Positions 45,418-54,695 of a stretch of DNA of 64,000 bases are shown piece after piece. The first letter of the stretch is position 1, and the number at the start of each line of letters is the position of its first letter. The DNA comes from Sphingomonas sp. BGYR3. Its GTDB lineage: Bacteria > Pseudomonadota > Alphaproteobacteria > Sphingomonadales > Sphingomonadaceae. The notes under the pieces were generated by a model. The model made no database searches. It worked only from the letters and a program-made list of their open reading frames with translations, and was not told the origin of the DNA. Location: contig NZ_JANZNT010000002.1 of the NCBI RefSeq assembly GCF_025153455.1, forward strand, positions 558,001-622,000, read 5' to 3'. A program made the translations under genes and the position numbers.

Positions 45418-46889
45418 GCGCTCAGCCAGCCCCCGGTAAAGCCCGCCCGCTGCAGGCCGCGGCGGATATGCGGGTTCTTCTTCATGGTTTCCCAGACAAG
45501 CCCGCTGCGATGGTTTTCGATCATGGCCACGATCGGCCCCTGATCGATGCCCAGATAATCCTTGTCCACCCAGCCAAGGCCGGGACGCAGTTCGCCATGC
45601 TTGAACGGTTCCGGCGGCCGCCGCGTGATGGTGAGGTTGAAGGCGTCCAGAAAGCCGTATTTGTCGTACAGCTGTTCGCCATAGCGGAAATACATCGCCT
45701 GAACCGTTGGCTCGATGATTTCCGGCGCAAACGGCATTGAGCCGAGCAGTGCGGTGGGGGCAAGGGTGCCATCGTCCCGCTCACCGGGTCCGCGCGCCGA
45801 ATAGCTGAAGAACTGCCGGTCGCTGCCGCCCGTGTTCATCCGGAAATCGCCCGGTCCGTCGCACGCGGTAAGGCCCCAGCAATCGGCACCATATCCCGCC
45901 CATCCGCCGGGATTTTCGACGGCATAGTTGCGCTGCGCATAGGTCGCGCGGCGGCTGTTTTCAAAATAATCGATGCCCTTGGCGGACATGAAGGAATCGC
46001 GGATGCCCCGGAAATCCACCCAGACATGGCTGTATTGATGGCCGAACATCGGGGCGAAATGCAGGTGCGGTTCGCCCCACCGGTTCGACCAGCTGGGTTC
46101 GAACCGGGCGGCCCAGGCATCCCAGGTGCCATCGGCCAGCGGATGCGTGGGCGAGCCGAGCCCCAGGATGTAAAGGATCATCCCTTCGTTATAGATGTCC
46201 CAGTCCGACCGGATGAAGCCGCTTTCCGGGTGCCAGCCCATCGACACGAATGGCGCGCGCGGGGTGATCCACGGCCATTCGACGGCCTGGTACAGCTGTT
46301 CGGCCAGTTCGCGGATGCGCGCTTCCACCGGGCTGGCTGCATCGTCGAACCAGCTTTGCACGAACAGCACGCCAGCCATCAGCAGGGCGGTGTCGATGGT
46401 GGACAGTTCCGACAGCGAAAAGCGGTAGCCGCGCGTCGAACCCAGAAAATGGTAGAAAAATCCGCGATAGCCCGAAACGCCGGTCGGCGTGTCGCCCATC
46501 GGCGCCTTGGCCAGGAACTCCAGCGTGGTCAGCGTGCGCTGTGCCGCCGCCTCCCGCGTGACCCAGCCATGGCTTGCCCCGATCGGATAGGCGGTCAGCG
46601 CAAAGCCGATGGCCGCAATCGAGACAAAGGACGGGGTGGGCCAGCGATCCGGCGCCATGCCGGTCTTTTCATCCGTCACTTCCCAGAAATAGCGAAAGGC
46701 GCGGCGCTGGATATCGTCGATCAGCGGGCTGACCTCCACGTCCAGCGCGGGCCGGTCGTTGAGGACGGTCCAGCCATCCACCGCAATCGGACCTGCCGGG
46801 GCGGGCGGGGCCGAACGCGGGGTGCATCCCGCCATCAGACCGGCAAGGCCGAGCCCCGCCGATCCCACAAACTTCCGTCTGTCGAACAA
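45414..46889 (-). CDS. Glucoamylase-like (GH144) lipoprotein, probable beta-1,2-glucanase
   Basis: A 491-residue glycoside hydrolase of the (alpha/alpha)6 glucoamylase-like family (PF10091), of which characterised GH144 members are endo-beta-1,2-glucanases. The start is TTG 46889, preceded by GGAG. The N-terminus has an RRKF twin-arginine-like motif and a lipobox LMAGC, so it is a cell-envelope lipoprotein. Family motifs: RAFRYFWEVTDEKTGMAPDRWP, SIAAIGFALTAYPIG, YRGFFYHFLGSTRGYR, the block SDWDIYNEGMILYILGLGSPT and GWAGYGADCWGLTACDGPG. The long in-frame extension upstream to 46982 reads toward the TonB receptor gene and is rejected. Stop codons of this gene and kdpD share a CTAG (4-base convergent overlap). 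The substrate linkage is inferred from family and neighbours. Confidence 0.85.
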   Translation of the reverse strand: MFDRRKFVGSAGLGLAGLMAGCTPRSAPPAPAGPIAVDGWTVLNDRPALDVEVSPLIDDIQRRAFRYFWEVTDEKTGMAPDRWPTPSFVSIAAIGFALTAYPIGASHGWVTREAAAQRTLTTLEFLAKAPMGDTPTGVSGYRGFFYHFLGSTRGYRFSLSELSTIDTALLMAGVLFVQSWFDDAASPVEARIRELAEQLYQAVEWPWITPRAPFVSMGWHPESGFIRSDWDIYNEGMILYILGLGSPTHPLADGTWDAWAARFEPSWSNRWGEPHLHFAPMFGHQYSHVWVDFRGIRDSFMSAKGIDYFENSRRATYAQRNYAVENPGGWAGYGADCWGLTACDGPGDFRMNTGGSDRQFFSYSARGPGERDDGTLAPTALLGSMPFAPEIIEPTVQAMYFRYGEQLYDKYGFLDAFNLTITRRPPEPFKHGELRPGLGWVDKDYLGIDQGPIVAMIENHRSGLVWETMKKNPHIRRGLQRAGFTGGWLSA

Positions 46890-46965
46890 GTCGCTACTCC
46901 ATCTGGGTTGGCCGCGGCGGGGCCAGGGGTGGGGGGAGGAGGCCCCGCCGCGACCGGCAAGACTA

Positions 46966-49947
46966 TCAGAAGCGATAGCCAAGCCTGAACTGGACCCTGC
47001 GCGGCAGGGTCAGCAGGTTCGCTGCATTGTCCGCATTGGCGGGCAGCAGCGGATCAGTGACCTGACCGGTGGCCGGGTTGATCGTGTTGTTGAAAAAGCC
47101 GTCAAAGCCGCTGAAATTGTTGTTGTTGAACACGTTCAGCACATCGACCGCGATGTTGAAATTGTCCTCCCTGCCAAAGATCGCGAAGTTCTTGGCCAGC
47201 GTGACGTTGACTTCGCAGAAGGCGAAGACCCCGGCGATGCAGTTCTTTTCCGGGTAACGCGCGGTGAATTCGTTGAACCCGACCGACCCGCCATTGGTAC
47301 CGTCCACCACCTGATACGCCTGACCCGAACCCAGCGTGGTCAGGGTCGAGAACTGGAAGCCCAGCGGCAGATCGACGATGCCCGAAATGACGACCCGGTG
47401 CCGCTCGTCGCCCGGCGACGCGCGCCAGCCATAGGCATCCGGCGTGATCTGATCGAGGCTGAACAGATCGCCGCCATTCTTTTCGGCCTTGCCCAGCGTG
47501 TAGGCGATGTTGAGGCCCCAGCCCGACGTTTCGGTATAGTTCTTGTCGAGCGTGAAATAGAGCGCCTTGTACCGGGTATCGAGCCCGTCAAAGCCGATCA
47601 GCACGTTGGAATATCCGGCGGCTCGAACCGCCGACAGCACCGTGCCATCGCAGCAGCCGCCAAGCCCGCCGTTGTTCCGCGTGGCGAACAGGTTGGTGTA
47701 GCCATTGCGGCCGCGCTGATACGAACCGGTCACCGACGCTTCGAACACGCCGATCCGCTGACGCACGCCAAACGAGAACTGGTCGTTCACTGGCGGGCGG
47801 GAATCGTTCTTTACCGCGAACAATTCCGGCAGGCCGACCTGCGGATTGGCGTTGATCAGTGCCTGAAGCCCATCACGCGTCAGATAGGACGGGTTCCACC
47901 GGATCGTCGGCTGACCATCGCGGTTCGCACCGTCCGCGGAAAACCGGAAGCGGCCGATCGGGTTGATCGTGCGCGACAGTTCATCGACCGTGTTGTTGAA
48001 ATTGTTGCGGTCATAATAGCGGCCTGCACCGCCGAAGATCACCGTGCTGCGGTCGCCCTTGATGTCCCAGGAAAAGCCGACGCGCGGCTGGATCGCACCG
48101 GCGAACGGTTTGCGGTCGTTACCGTCGGTGATGTAGTTTTCGGGGTCGAAATAGGCGTTCGCGGGCACGGCACGCAGCGCGGCGGCAGCGGCGGCAGGCG
48201 TGCGATATTCGTTGTTGAAGCCGTTGGTTTCGTAATCCCAGCGGACGCCCAGGTTCAGCTGAAGGCGATCGGTGATGTCCCAGTCATCCTGCAGATACAG
48301 GCCGACCTGTGTGTTCGACGCATCGATCAGCCCGGAGCCGAGGCCCAGCAACGCTTCGGCCGGAAAGGCAAAGTTCAGATTGTTGTTGGGTTCGCGGCGG
48401 AAGAAGTAGCGCGGCTGGATATACGCCTGATTATCGAAGCTGATGTCCGTCACCTCGACACGCGCACCGAACTTGATCGCGTGGCCGGCCAGGCCGGTAT
48501 AGGTGAAGTCGTTGCGGATATTGTAACCCTGTTGCAGCTCGCGCCGGGTCGAATCCTTGCCGCCGAACAGCAGCACGCCCTGATAGTCGAACGAGGCCAG
48601 ATCGGGGTTCAGCGACGTCGGGTTGAATTCGTAGTTCAGATAGCTGGCGTTGAATTCGTTGACGAAATCGTCGCCGTTATAGGTCCACTTGAACTGATAG
48701 GTATCGACGAGGTTGCGCTTGTTTTCGGCATATTCGAACGCGGTGTTGCCGCCGAAACCCTGAATGTCGCTTTCCTGGCGACGGCTGAACGACAGGTCGA
48801 AGATCTGGTTATCGTCGGGCGTCAGGGTCAGCTTGCCGAAATAGAAATCGCTGCGGAACGGGCTGACGAACGCGCCCTCGAACTCTTCGATCTGGCGACC
48901 GGAAAAGTTTTCGAATTCCGTGATGGCATCGGGCGCGCCGGTCGAACGGACGTTGAAGGCGCGGTCCTGATCATTGCCTTCATAGGCAACGAAGAAGAAC
49001 AATCGGTCCTTGACGATCGGGCCGCCCAGCGAGGCGCCATATTGCTTGCGCTCGAATGCGGGTTTGGCGTTGCCTCGACGCCGGTCGAGGAAGCTCGTCT
49101 CCGACAGCGACCGGTCGGTATACTGGCCAAAGATTTCGCCATGGAATTCGTTGGTGCCGGATTTGGTGACCGCCGTGATGATCGCCGCGCCGGCCTGTTC
49201 ATATTCCGCCTTGTAGTTCTGCGTGATGACGCGGAATTCCTGCACCGCAAGCTGGCCGAAGGGATTGCCCCGGCTGTTCTGCTGACCAGCGACGCCGCCT
49301 TCGCGCACCTTGTTCTTCAGGCTGAGGCCGTCGATGAACACGTTGACCTGTGCCGCGGGCGATGCGCCGGACGAAAAGCTCTTGTCGGTTTCGCTGTCAT
49401 TGTAGCGCACGCCGGGCGCGAGCGCCGCAAAGCTCAGGAAGTTGCGGTCCGTCTGCGGCAGGACGCGGATCTGGTCCTGGCTGATGTTGGTGGCGATTTC
49501 GCTGGTCCGCGTTTCGCGAAGCCGCGAGCCGGTGACGACGATGTCCTCGCCCGTGGTCGGTTCGGCCGCTGCGGCGGCATCATCGGCGGGGGCGGCTGCT
49601 GCCCCGAGCTGGGCATCGACCGTCGCGGCCTGACCCACGCCCACACCGATCACGCGCTCGAACGTCTCGCCGTTGGGACCGGTTACAGTGATACGATAGG
49701 TGTCGGGCCGCACGCCGTTCAGGATGTAGCCGCCGCTGGCGTTCGTCGTCGCGGTCTGCGCGCGATTGGTGCCCGTGCTGACGATGCGGACGGTTGCACC
49801 GGATACCGGTGCGCCGCTGGCATCGGTGACGACGCCGCGGATCGATGCGGTCGTGGTCTGCGCCGCAACGGGCGCGACCAGCGTGACGGAACCGGTCAGC
49901 GCGGTCGCGCTGGCCAGCAACAGACGGATAGCTGATGATTGACGCAT
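46966..49947 (-). CDS. Oar-like TonB-dependent receptor with CarboxypepD regulatory domain
   Basis: A 993-residue outer-membrane transporter. After a signal peptide (residues 1-29, ending VAAQ) comes a carboxypeptidase-regulatory-like Ig domain (TTASIRGVVTDASGAPVSGATVRIV... residues 31-115). An acidic/Ala-rich linker holds the TonB-box-like EDIVVTGSR, then the plug and a long barrel ending in VQFRLGYRF. This architecture is typical of sphingomonad receptors for oligosaccharides. The gene sits between lacI and the GH144 gene in one direction with 42 and 76 bp gaps, so it is probably the importer of the glucan oligomers produced by the GH144 enzyme. Confidence 0.9.
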   Translation of the reverse strand: MRQSSAIRLLLASATALTGSVTLVAPVAAQTTTASIRGVVTDASGAPVSGATVRIVSTGTNRAQTATTNASGGYILNGVRPDTYRITVTGPNGETFERVIGVGVGQAATVDAQLGAAAAPADDAAAAAEPTTGEDIVVTGSRLRETRTSEIATNISQDQIRVLPQTDRNFLSFAALAPGVRYNDSETDKSFSSGASPAAQVNVFIDGLSLKNKVREGGVAGQQNSRGNPFGQLAVQEFRVITQNYKAEYEQAGAAIITAVTKSGTNEFHGEIFGQYTDRSLSETSFLDRRRGNAKPAFERKQYGASLGGPIVKDRLFFFVAYEGNDQDRAFNVRSTGAPDAITEFENFSGRQIEEFEGAFVSPFRSDFYFGKLTLTPDDNQIFDLSFSRRQESDIQGFGGNTAFEYAENKRNLVDTYQFKWTYNGDDFVNEFNASYLNYEFNPTSLNPDLASFDYQGVLLFGGKDSTRRELQQGYNIRNDFTYTGLAGHAIKFGARVEVTDISFDNQAYIQPRYFFRREPNNNLNFAFPAEALLGLGSGLIDASNTQVGLYLQDDWDITDRLQLNLGVRWDYETNGFNNEYRTPAAAAAALRAVPANAYFDPENYITDGNDRKPFAGAIQPRVGFSWDIKGDRSTVIFGGAGRYYDRNNFNNTVDELSRTINPIGRFRFSADGANRDGQPTIRWNPSYLTRDGLQALINANPQVGLPELFAVKNDSRPPVNDQFSFGVRQRIGVFEASVTGSYQRGRNGYTNLFATRNNGGLGGCCDGTVLSAVRAAGYSNVLIGFDGLDTRYKALYFTLDKNYTETSGWGLNIAYTLGKAEKNGGDLFSLDQITPDAYGWRASPGDERHRVVISGIVDLPLGFQFSTLTTLGSGQAYQVVDGTNGGSVGFNEFTARYPEKNCIAGVFAFCEVNVTLAKNFAIFGREDNFNIAVDVLNVFNNNNFSGFDGFFNNTINPATGQVTDPLLPANADNAANLLTLPRRVQFRLGYRF

Positions 49948-49968
49948 TGGTTTTCTTCCCTGCTAAAC

Positions 49969-49991
49969 CCCCGTTTGCCGGGGCTGTTTTT
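49969..49991 (+). terminator. Hairpin with T-run between lacI and the TonB receptor gene
   Basis: On the plus strand CCCCG-TTTGC-CGGGG is followed by CTG and five T residues. Neither flanking gene is on the plus strand, so as a terminator it would stop antisense transcription into lacI. On the minus strand the same hairpin sits in the 42-bp gap between lacI and the receptor gene and might act as a processing site or partial attenuator; there the tail is only GTTTAG. Confidence 0.4.
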
Positions 49992-50985
49992 ACTGTGATG
50001 AGGACTGGGTACTGGCCCTGATAATGAGGCTGGGGCTACGAAGTTCCGTCAGCGGAACGGTTTCTCCGGACAATATTGTCGACAGGCGGTTGATGGCCCG
50101 GGCGCCGATGTCGGCAATGTCCACCGCCATCGTCGTCAGGCCCGGACTGATCAGCCGGGCAAGCGGGATATTGTCGAACCCTGCAACCGCGATCTTGCGC
50201 GGCACATCCATGCCCGCATCGCGCAGCGCCACCATCGCGCCGATGGCCATCATGTCGTTGGCGGCAAAGACCGCATCGGCCGCGATCTGGCGCGCGGCCA
50301 TCGTTGCGACCGCAGCCCGGCCCGAATCCTCGTCGAAATTCCCGGGCAGGATGATGGCGGGCAATCCGGCCGAGGCCATTGCCTGGCGATAGCCCTGAGC
50401 GCGGTGTTCCGCCTCGATATTCCCGCGTGGGCCGGCGATGTGAACGATCGCGCGGCGGCCCGTTCCGATCAGGTGATCGACCATGGTGCGCGCGCCGGCT
50501 GCATTGTCGATCCGCAATTCCATCCTGCCCTGCCGGTTGTCGGGACAGTTGAGCAGCACGGCGGGGACATTGGCGGGCAGATGCGCGAACAACAGGTCGG
50601 GATCCACGTGCGGCGCCATGACGACCAGCCCGTCGACGCGCCCGCGCATGCTGCGCATCGCGTCGATCCCGTGCAGCGGATCGGCGTGCATGTTGGACAG
50701 CAACAGGTGCATCCCCCGCGCCGACGCCTCACGGTCCATGCCGCGCAGCATTTCGGAAAAGAACTCGCCGTGCAGGTCGGGCAGGACGACGCCGACCGTG
50801 CCCGTGCGGGACAAGCTGAGGCCGCGTGCACCGGCATGGGGAACATAGCTAAGGCGCCGGGCCGCAGTCTCCACCTTGTCCTTCAGTTCAGGGCGCACAT
50901 TGGGCAGGCGATTGAGGACGCGCGACACCGACGCGACGGAAACACCCGCCTCGCGCGCCACATCCCTGATCGTCGCCTGGGTCAT
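49990..50985 (-). CDS. LacI-family transcriptional regulator
   Basis: A 331-residue sugar-responsive regulator. The N-terminal helix-turn-helix (ATIRDVAREAGVSVASVSRVLN) and hinge are followed by a periplasmic-binding-protein-like effector domain (GVVLPDLHGEFFSEMLRGMDREASARG, LSNMHADP, AVFAANDMMAIGAMVALRDAGMDVPRKIAVAGFDN). The gene is placed between the GH3 glucosidase (divergent) and the receptor/GH144 pair (downstream), and a perfect palindrome lies in the divergent gap. It therefore probably represses the whole locus until a glucose oligomer or glucose-derived ligand binds. Confidence 0.92.
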   Translation of the reverse strand: MTQATIRDVAREAGVSVASVSRVLNRLPNVRPELKDKVETAARRLSYVPHAGARGLSLSRTGTVGVVLPDLHGEFFSEMLRGMDREASARGMHLLLSNMHADPLHGIDAMRSMRGRVDGLVVMAPHVDPDLLFAHLPANVPAVLLNCPDNRQGRMELRIDNAAGARTMVDHLIGTGRRAIVHIAGPRGNIEAEHRAQGYRQAMASAGLPAIILPGNFDEDSGRAAVATMAARQIAADAVFAANDMMAIGAMVALRDAGMDVPRKIAVAGFDNIPLARLISPGLTTMAVDIADIGARAINRLSTILSGETVPLTELRSPSLIIRASTQSSSQ

Positions 50986-51054
50986 GCCCGTCCGTTCATC
51001 CTCATCGGCCCGTCGGGACCGCTTTCGCGGGCGGCCTTGCCAGCCGCCTCTTGA

Positions 51055-51068
51055 TGTAACCGGTTACA
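51055..51068. promoter_or_regulatory. Palindromic LacI-type operator candidate
   Basis: TGTAACCGGTTACA is a perfect 14-bp palindrome with the central CG and the TGTAA/TTACA half-sites typical of operators of LacI/GalR regulators. It lies between the divergent lacI and GH3 beta-glucosidase genes, 80 bp before the GH3 start codon, and could control both directions. I did not notice another copy of this exact sequence in the window. Confidence 0.72.
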
Positions 51069-51147
51069 AGAAACTACAAGCGTCTGCAATAGTCAGGCAG
51101 GGTGACTGCCTGTCCTGGGCCAAGCCGTTCGTTTTTCAGGAGAGTTT

Positions 51148-53439
51148 ATGGATCGCACCCCCCGAATCAGCCGCCGCGCGATGATGATCGGCGCTGGCGC
51201 GGTCGCGGCATGGGTTTCCTCGCCCGCCCGTGCGCTGATGCAGAATGCGGCCGCCGATTCCCTGTCCCCCCGGCTCCGCGCGCTGATCGCCAGCATGACG
51301 GTGGAGGAAAAAGCGGGACAGGTGACGCTGATGGCAGCCGCCTGGGCGGGCAGCGCCGCGAACGCGCTGAACCCGACCAAGGGCGGGGCCAATTATCAGC
51401 AGCAGCTGGACGAGGTACGGCGCGGCCGTATCGGCGGGGTGTTCAACGGCAATGGCGCGGAAATGGCGCGCCAGATGCAGCAGGCGGCGGTGCGCGATTC
51501 CCGGTTGAAGGTGCCGCTGATCTTTGCCGCCGATGTCATTCACGGCTTTCGAACCGTGTTCCCCATGCCGCTGGCCGAGGCGGGCAGTTTCGATCCCGAC
51601 CTAGCTGAACGGACGTCCCGGATCGCGGCGGTCGAGGCGACGGCGGCAGGCATCGACTGGAATTTCGCGCCGATGGTCGACATTGCGCGCGATCAGCGTT
51701 GGGGACGCGGCGTCGAGGGGGCTGGCGAGGACATTCTGCTCGGCAAGCTAATGGCGGATGCGCGGGTGCGGGGATTTCAGGGGCGTCGCGGCCTTTCCGC
51801 CGATGATGCAATGGCCGCCTGTGCCAAGCATTTTGCCGCCTATGGCGCGGCAGAGGGCGGGCTGGATTACAACAGCGTCGACGTGTCCGAACGGACGCTG
51901 CGCGAGGTGTATTTTCCGCCGTTTCAGGCCGCGTTCGATGCCGGGGCAGCGACCGTGATGGCGGCATTCAACGAACTGTCCGGCGTGCCGGCCACTGCCA
52001 ATCCCTGGCTTCTGTCCGACGTGCTGCGCAAGGAATGGGCATTCGGCGGCCTGGTCGTATCCGATTACACCGGCGATTTCGAACTGATCGATCATGGCTT
52101 TGCCGCCGATGAGCGCGAGGCGGCAAAGCTCGCCTTTCTGGCGGGCGTCGATATGTCGATGCAGTCCGGTTTCTACATCAAGCATCTGCCCGACCTGGTC
52201 GCATCGGGCGAAGTGCCGATGGCGCGGCTGGATGAAGCGGTCGGCCGGGTGCTGGCGCTGAAGCAGCTGCTGGGCCTGTTCGACGATCCGTTCCGCCGCA
52301 TCGACCCGCGCCGGGAAAAGACGCGGGTGCGCACCAAGGCGCATCTGGCCGTCGCGCGGGAGGCGGCGCGCCGTTCGATCGTCCTTTTGAAGAATGACGG
52401 CGACCTGTTGCCGCTGCCGCGATCGGGCAAGCGCATCGCCCTGATCGGCCCGTTTGTTCAGGGTCAGCGCGAGTTGATCGGGCCGTGGAACGTCTATGGC
52501 TCGGATGCAGAGGCGGTCGATCTGCTGACCGGCGTTCGCGCGCTGGTGAGCGATCCGGCGCTGGTCACCGCCGTCGACGGATCGGGGATCGAAGAGCCGC
52601 TGGCCGGCGGGATCGAGGCGGCGGTCGCCGCCGCCAACGCGGCCGATATCGTTGTGCTAGCGATCGGGGAAAGCCAGCGCATGTCCGGTGAGGCGCAGTC
52701 CCGCACCGATATCGGCATCCCCGCGCCGCAAATGGCGCTGGCCGAGGCTGTGGCCGCAACGGGCAAGCCGGTCGTCGTCCTGCTTCGCCATGGCCGCGGG
52801 CTGGCGCTGGCGGGCGCGGTCAAGGACGCCCCGGCGATCCTTGCCACCTGGTTTCTGGGGTCGATGTCCGGTCCGGCGACGGCCGACATCCTGTTCGGGG
52901 TGGAGGGGCCGTCGGCCCGCCTGCCGGTCAGCTTTCCCCATGCCACTGGTCAGCAGCCCTATCATTATGCGCACAAGAATACCGGGCGACCCAATCCGCC
53001 CGGTCCGCGTCAGGATTACAAGGCGCATTACCGGGAGGCACCCAATGCCGCGCTCTATCCGTTCGGCCATGGCCTGACTTATGGCCGCATCGAATATTCC
53101 GCCATGGAGGGGGCGGGCAGCACGCTGACCGCTGGCGGCATGATCAAGGTCGCGGCGACCATCGCCAATACCGGCACCCGTGACGCGGTGGAGGTGGTGC
53201 AGCTGTATGTCCACGACATTACCGCCAGCATCACCCGTCCGGTCCGCGAACTGAAGGCGTTTCAGCGCGTGCCTCTCAAGCCCGGCGAGCGCCGCCGCGT
53301 CGAATTCACACTGCGGCGGGAGGACCTGACCTTTGTCGGCCTCGACCTGAAACCCACGGTGGAGCCGGGCCGTTTCCGGCTGTGGATCGCCCCTTCGGCT
53401 CAGGCAGAGGGCGTGTCCGGCGAATTCACGCTGGCCTGA
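51148..53439 (+). CDS. GH3 beta-glucosidase, periplasmic
   Basis: A 763-residue glycoside hydrolase family 3 enzyme of the BglX type. The N-terminus RISRRAMMIGAGAVAAWVSSPARA is a twin-arginine signal. The TIM-barrel domain contains the nucleophile Asp306 in GGLVVSDYTGDF and the KH pair (Lys227-His228 in ACAKHFAAYG). The alpha/beta sandwich follows (ALIGPFVQGQRELIGPW; AIGESQRMSGEAQSRTDIGIP with the acid/base Glu likely in the ESQRMSGE region), and a fibronectin-III-like C-terminal domain (VQLYVHDITASITRPVRELKAFQRV). Its role would be to hydrolyse glucan oligomers to glucose. CAGGAGAG precedes the ATG. Its 3' end overlaps the convergent symporter gene by 40 bases. Confidence 0.93.
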   Translation: MDRTPRISRRAMMIGAGAVAAWVSSPARALMQNAAADSLSPRLRALIASMTVEEKAGQVTLMAAAWAGSAANALNPTKGGANYQQQLDEVRRGRIGGVFNGNGAEMARQMQQAAVRDSRLKVPLIFAADVIHGFRTVFPMPLAEAGSFDPDLAERTSRIAAVEATAAGIDWNFAPMVDIARDQRWGRGVEGAGEDILLGKLMADARVRGFQGRRGLSADDAMAACAKHFAAYGAAEGGLDYNSVDVSERTLREVYFPPFQAAFDAGAATVMAAFNELSGVPATANPWLLSDVLRKEWAFGGLVVSDYTGDFELIDHGFAADEREAAKLAFLAGVDMSMQSGFYIKHLPDLVASGEVPMARLDEAVGRVLALKQLLGLFDDPFRRIDPRREKTRVRTKAHLAVAREAARRSIVLLKNDGDLLPLPRSGKRIALIGPFVQGQRELIGPWNVYGSDAEAVDLLTGVRALVSDPALVTAVDGSGIEEPLAGGIEAAVAAANAADIVVLAIGESQRMSGEAQSRTDIGIPAPQMALAEAVAATGKPVVVLLRHGRGLALAGAVKDAPAILATWFLGSMSGPATADILFGVEGPSARLPVSFPHATGQQPYHYAHKNTGRPNPPGPRQDYKAHYREAPNAALYPFGHGLTYGRIEYSAMEGAGSTLTAGGMIKVAATIANTGTRDAVEVVQLYVHDITASITRPVRELKAFQRVPLKPGERRRVEFTLRREDLTFVGLDLKPTVEPGRFRLWIAPSAQAEGVSGEFTLA

Positions 53440-54695
53440 CGCCCGCGCAGCGGATTGGCCAGCATCGCCGCCGCGCCCAGCGCGATGGCGATGGCGGGGC
53501 CGGCGATCATCAGCCATTGGATGGCATCGCGTGCGGCCGGTCCCGGCGTCCCGCCGCGATACCCCCATGCGGCATAGACGGCGCCCAGCAACAGCGCGGC
53601 CAGGCCCAGGCCCAGTTTTTGCGCCAGCATGAACACGCTGAACGCCGTCGCTTCGACCCGGTGGCCGGTCGCGTCGGCACCGTGATCCACCGCGTCGGGC
53701 AGCATGGCCCAGGCGGACAGGTGAAAGCCGCTGAGCGCTGTCTGCATGGCGCCCAGGAACAGCAGGGCCGCGGTGACGCCGACACCGGGGACCAGCGCGA
53801 ACAACACGGCCGCCACGATGCCCAGCGCCGCTGCGCCCAGCCAGGTGGCCCGCGCGCCCATCCGCAATGCCAGTGCCGTCCAGGGCGGCACGGTCACCGC
53901 GCCGACAACGCCCATCATCGCCAGTGCCTGTTGCCCCGCCTCTGGTGCGGCCAGACTGTGGGTGAAGAAATACAGGACCGAATGGCCGATGATTGCACCC
54001 GCCACCGTTGCAGCCAGTGCGGCCAGGGTCAGGGTGATGAAGGCGCGATTGCCGATCAGCGTCATCAGATCCAGCCGGACGGATCGGGGGCCGGCCGACT
54101 GCGCCTCGATCTGCTGTTCCGGTACGAACAGGGCGACCATCAGCAGGATGGCGGTGGCCGCACCGGCAAACAGGATGGCCGTTCCGGTATAGCCATTGCC
54201 CAGGCCCGGCATGGCCAGCGCAACGGTCACCGCGCTCGCCGCGCCGAATGCCATCCGGGCACCCGACATCAGCGTCCGGTCCGCGCTGGCATGGCTGACC
54301 CGCACCGACCAGGCGGCATAGGGCAGGTTGACGACGGCATAGAGCAGCCGGAACAGGAGGTGAGCGGCCAGAATGGCGCCGATACCGCCGCCCAGCCCCT
54401 CGGCAAAGATCAGGATGAACGACAGGCCGAGCGGCAGGGCCATGATCGCCACGATGCGTCGATATCGGATGCGCCAGCGATCGACCGCAATGCCGATGGC
54501 CAGATCGGCCGCACCGTCCATCACTGCGCCCGCAGCCATCACCGATCCGGCAACCTCCGGCGAAAGCCCCAGCCGGTCGGTGTAGAAGAACAGAAGGAAC
54601 AGGCTGAGCGCCTGCCAATAGAGGTTGAAGCCGAAATCGCCTGAACCGAACAGGATCGATCGGGCCGGATGCCGGGGGGGCGGGGGCGGGACCAT
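53400..54695 (-). CDS. GPH-family sugar:cation symporter (MFS)
   Basis: An inner-membrane transporter of 431 residues with about twelve TM helices. It belongs to the glycoside-pentoside-hexuronide symporter group. YWQALSLFLLFFYTDRLGLSPEVAG (helix 1-2), MDGAADLAIGIAVDRWRIRYRR with the D-x-x-x-D pattern of cation binding, and LPYAAWSVRVS (the family's N/LPYGALS-like motif) are present, and HLSAWAMLPDAVDHG-type sequence occurs in the C half (GFHLSAWAMLPDAVDHG). It converges on the GH3 gene with a 40-bp overlap of coding ends. From its position it may import glucose or glucosides released by the GH3 enzyme (inference). Confidence 0.85.
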   Translation of the reverse strand: MVPPPPPRHPARSILFGSGDFGFNLYWQALSLFLLFFYTDRLGLSPEVAGSVMAAGAVMDGAADLAIGIAVDRWRIRYRRIVAIMALPLGLSFILIFAEGLGGGIGAILAAHLLFRLLYAVVNLPYAAWSVRVSHASADRTLMSGARMAFGAASAVTVALAMPGLGNGYTGTAILFAGAATAILLMVALFVPEQQIEAQSAGPRSVRLDLMTLIGNRAFITLTLAALAATVAGAIIGHSVLYFFTHSLAAPEAGQQALAMMGVVGAVTVPPWTALALRMGARATWLGAAALGIVAAVLFALVPGVGVTAALLFLGAMQTALSGFHLSAWAMLPDAVDHGADATGHRVEATAFSVFMLAQKLGLGLAALLLGAVYAAWGYRGGTPGPAARDAIQWLMIAGPAIAIALGAAAMLANPLRGRQASVNSPDTPSA

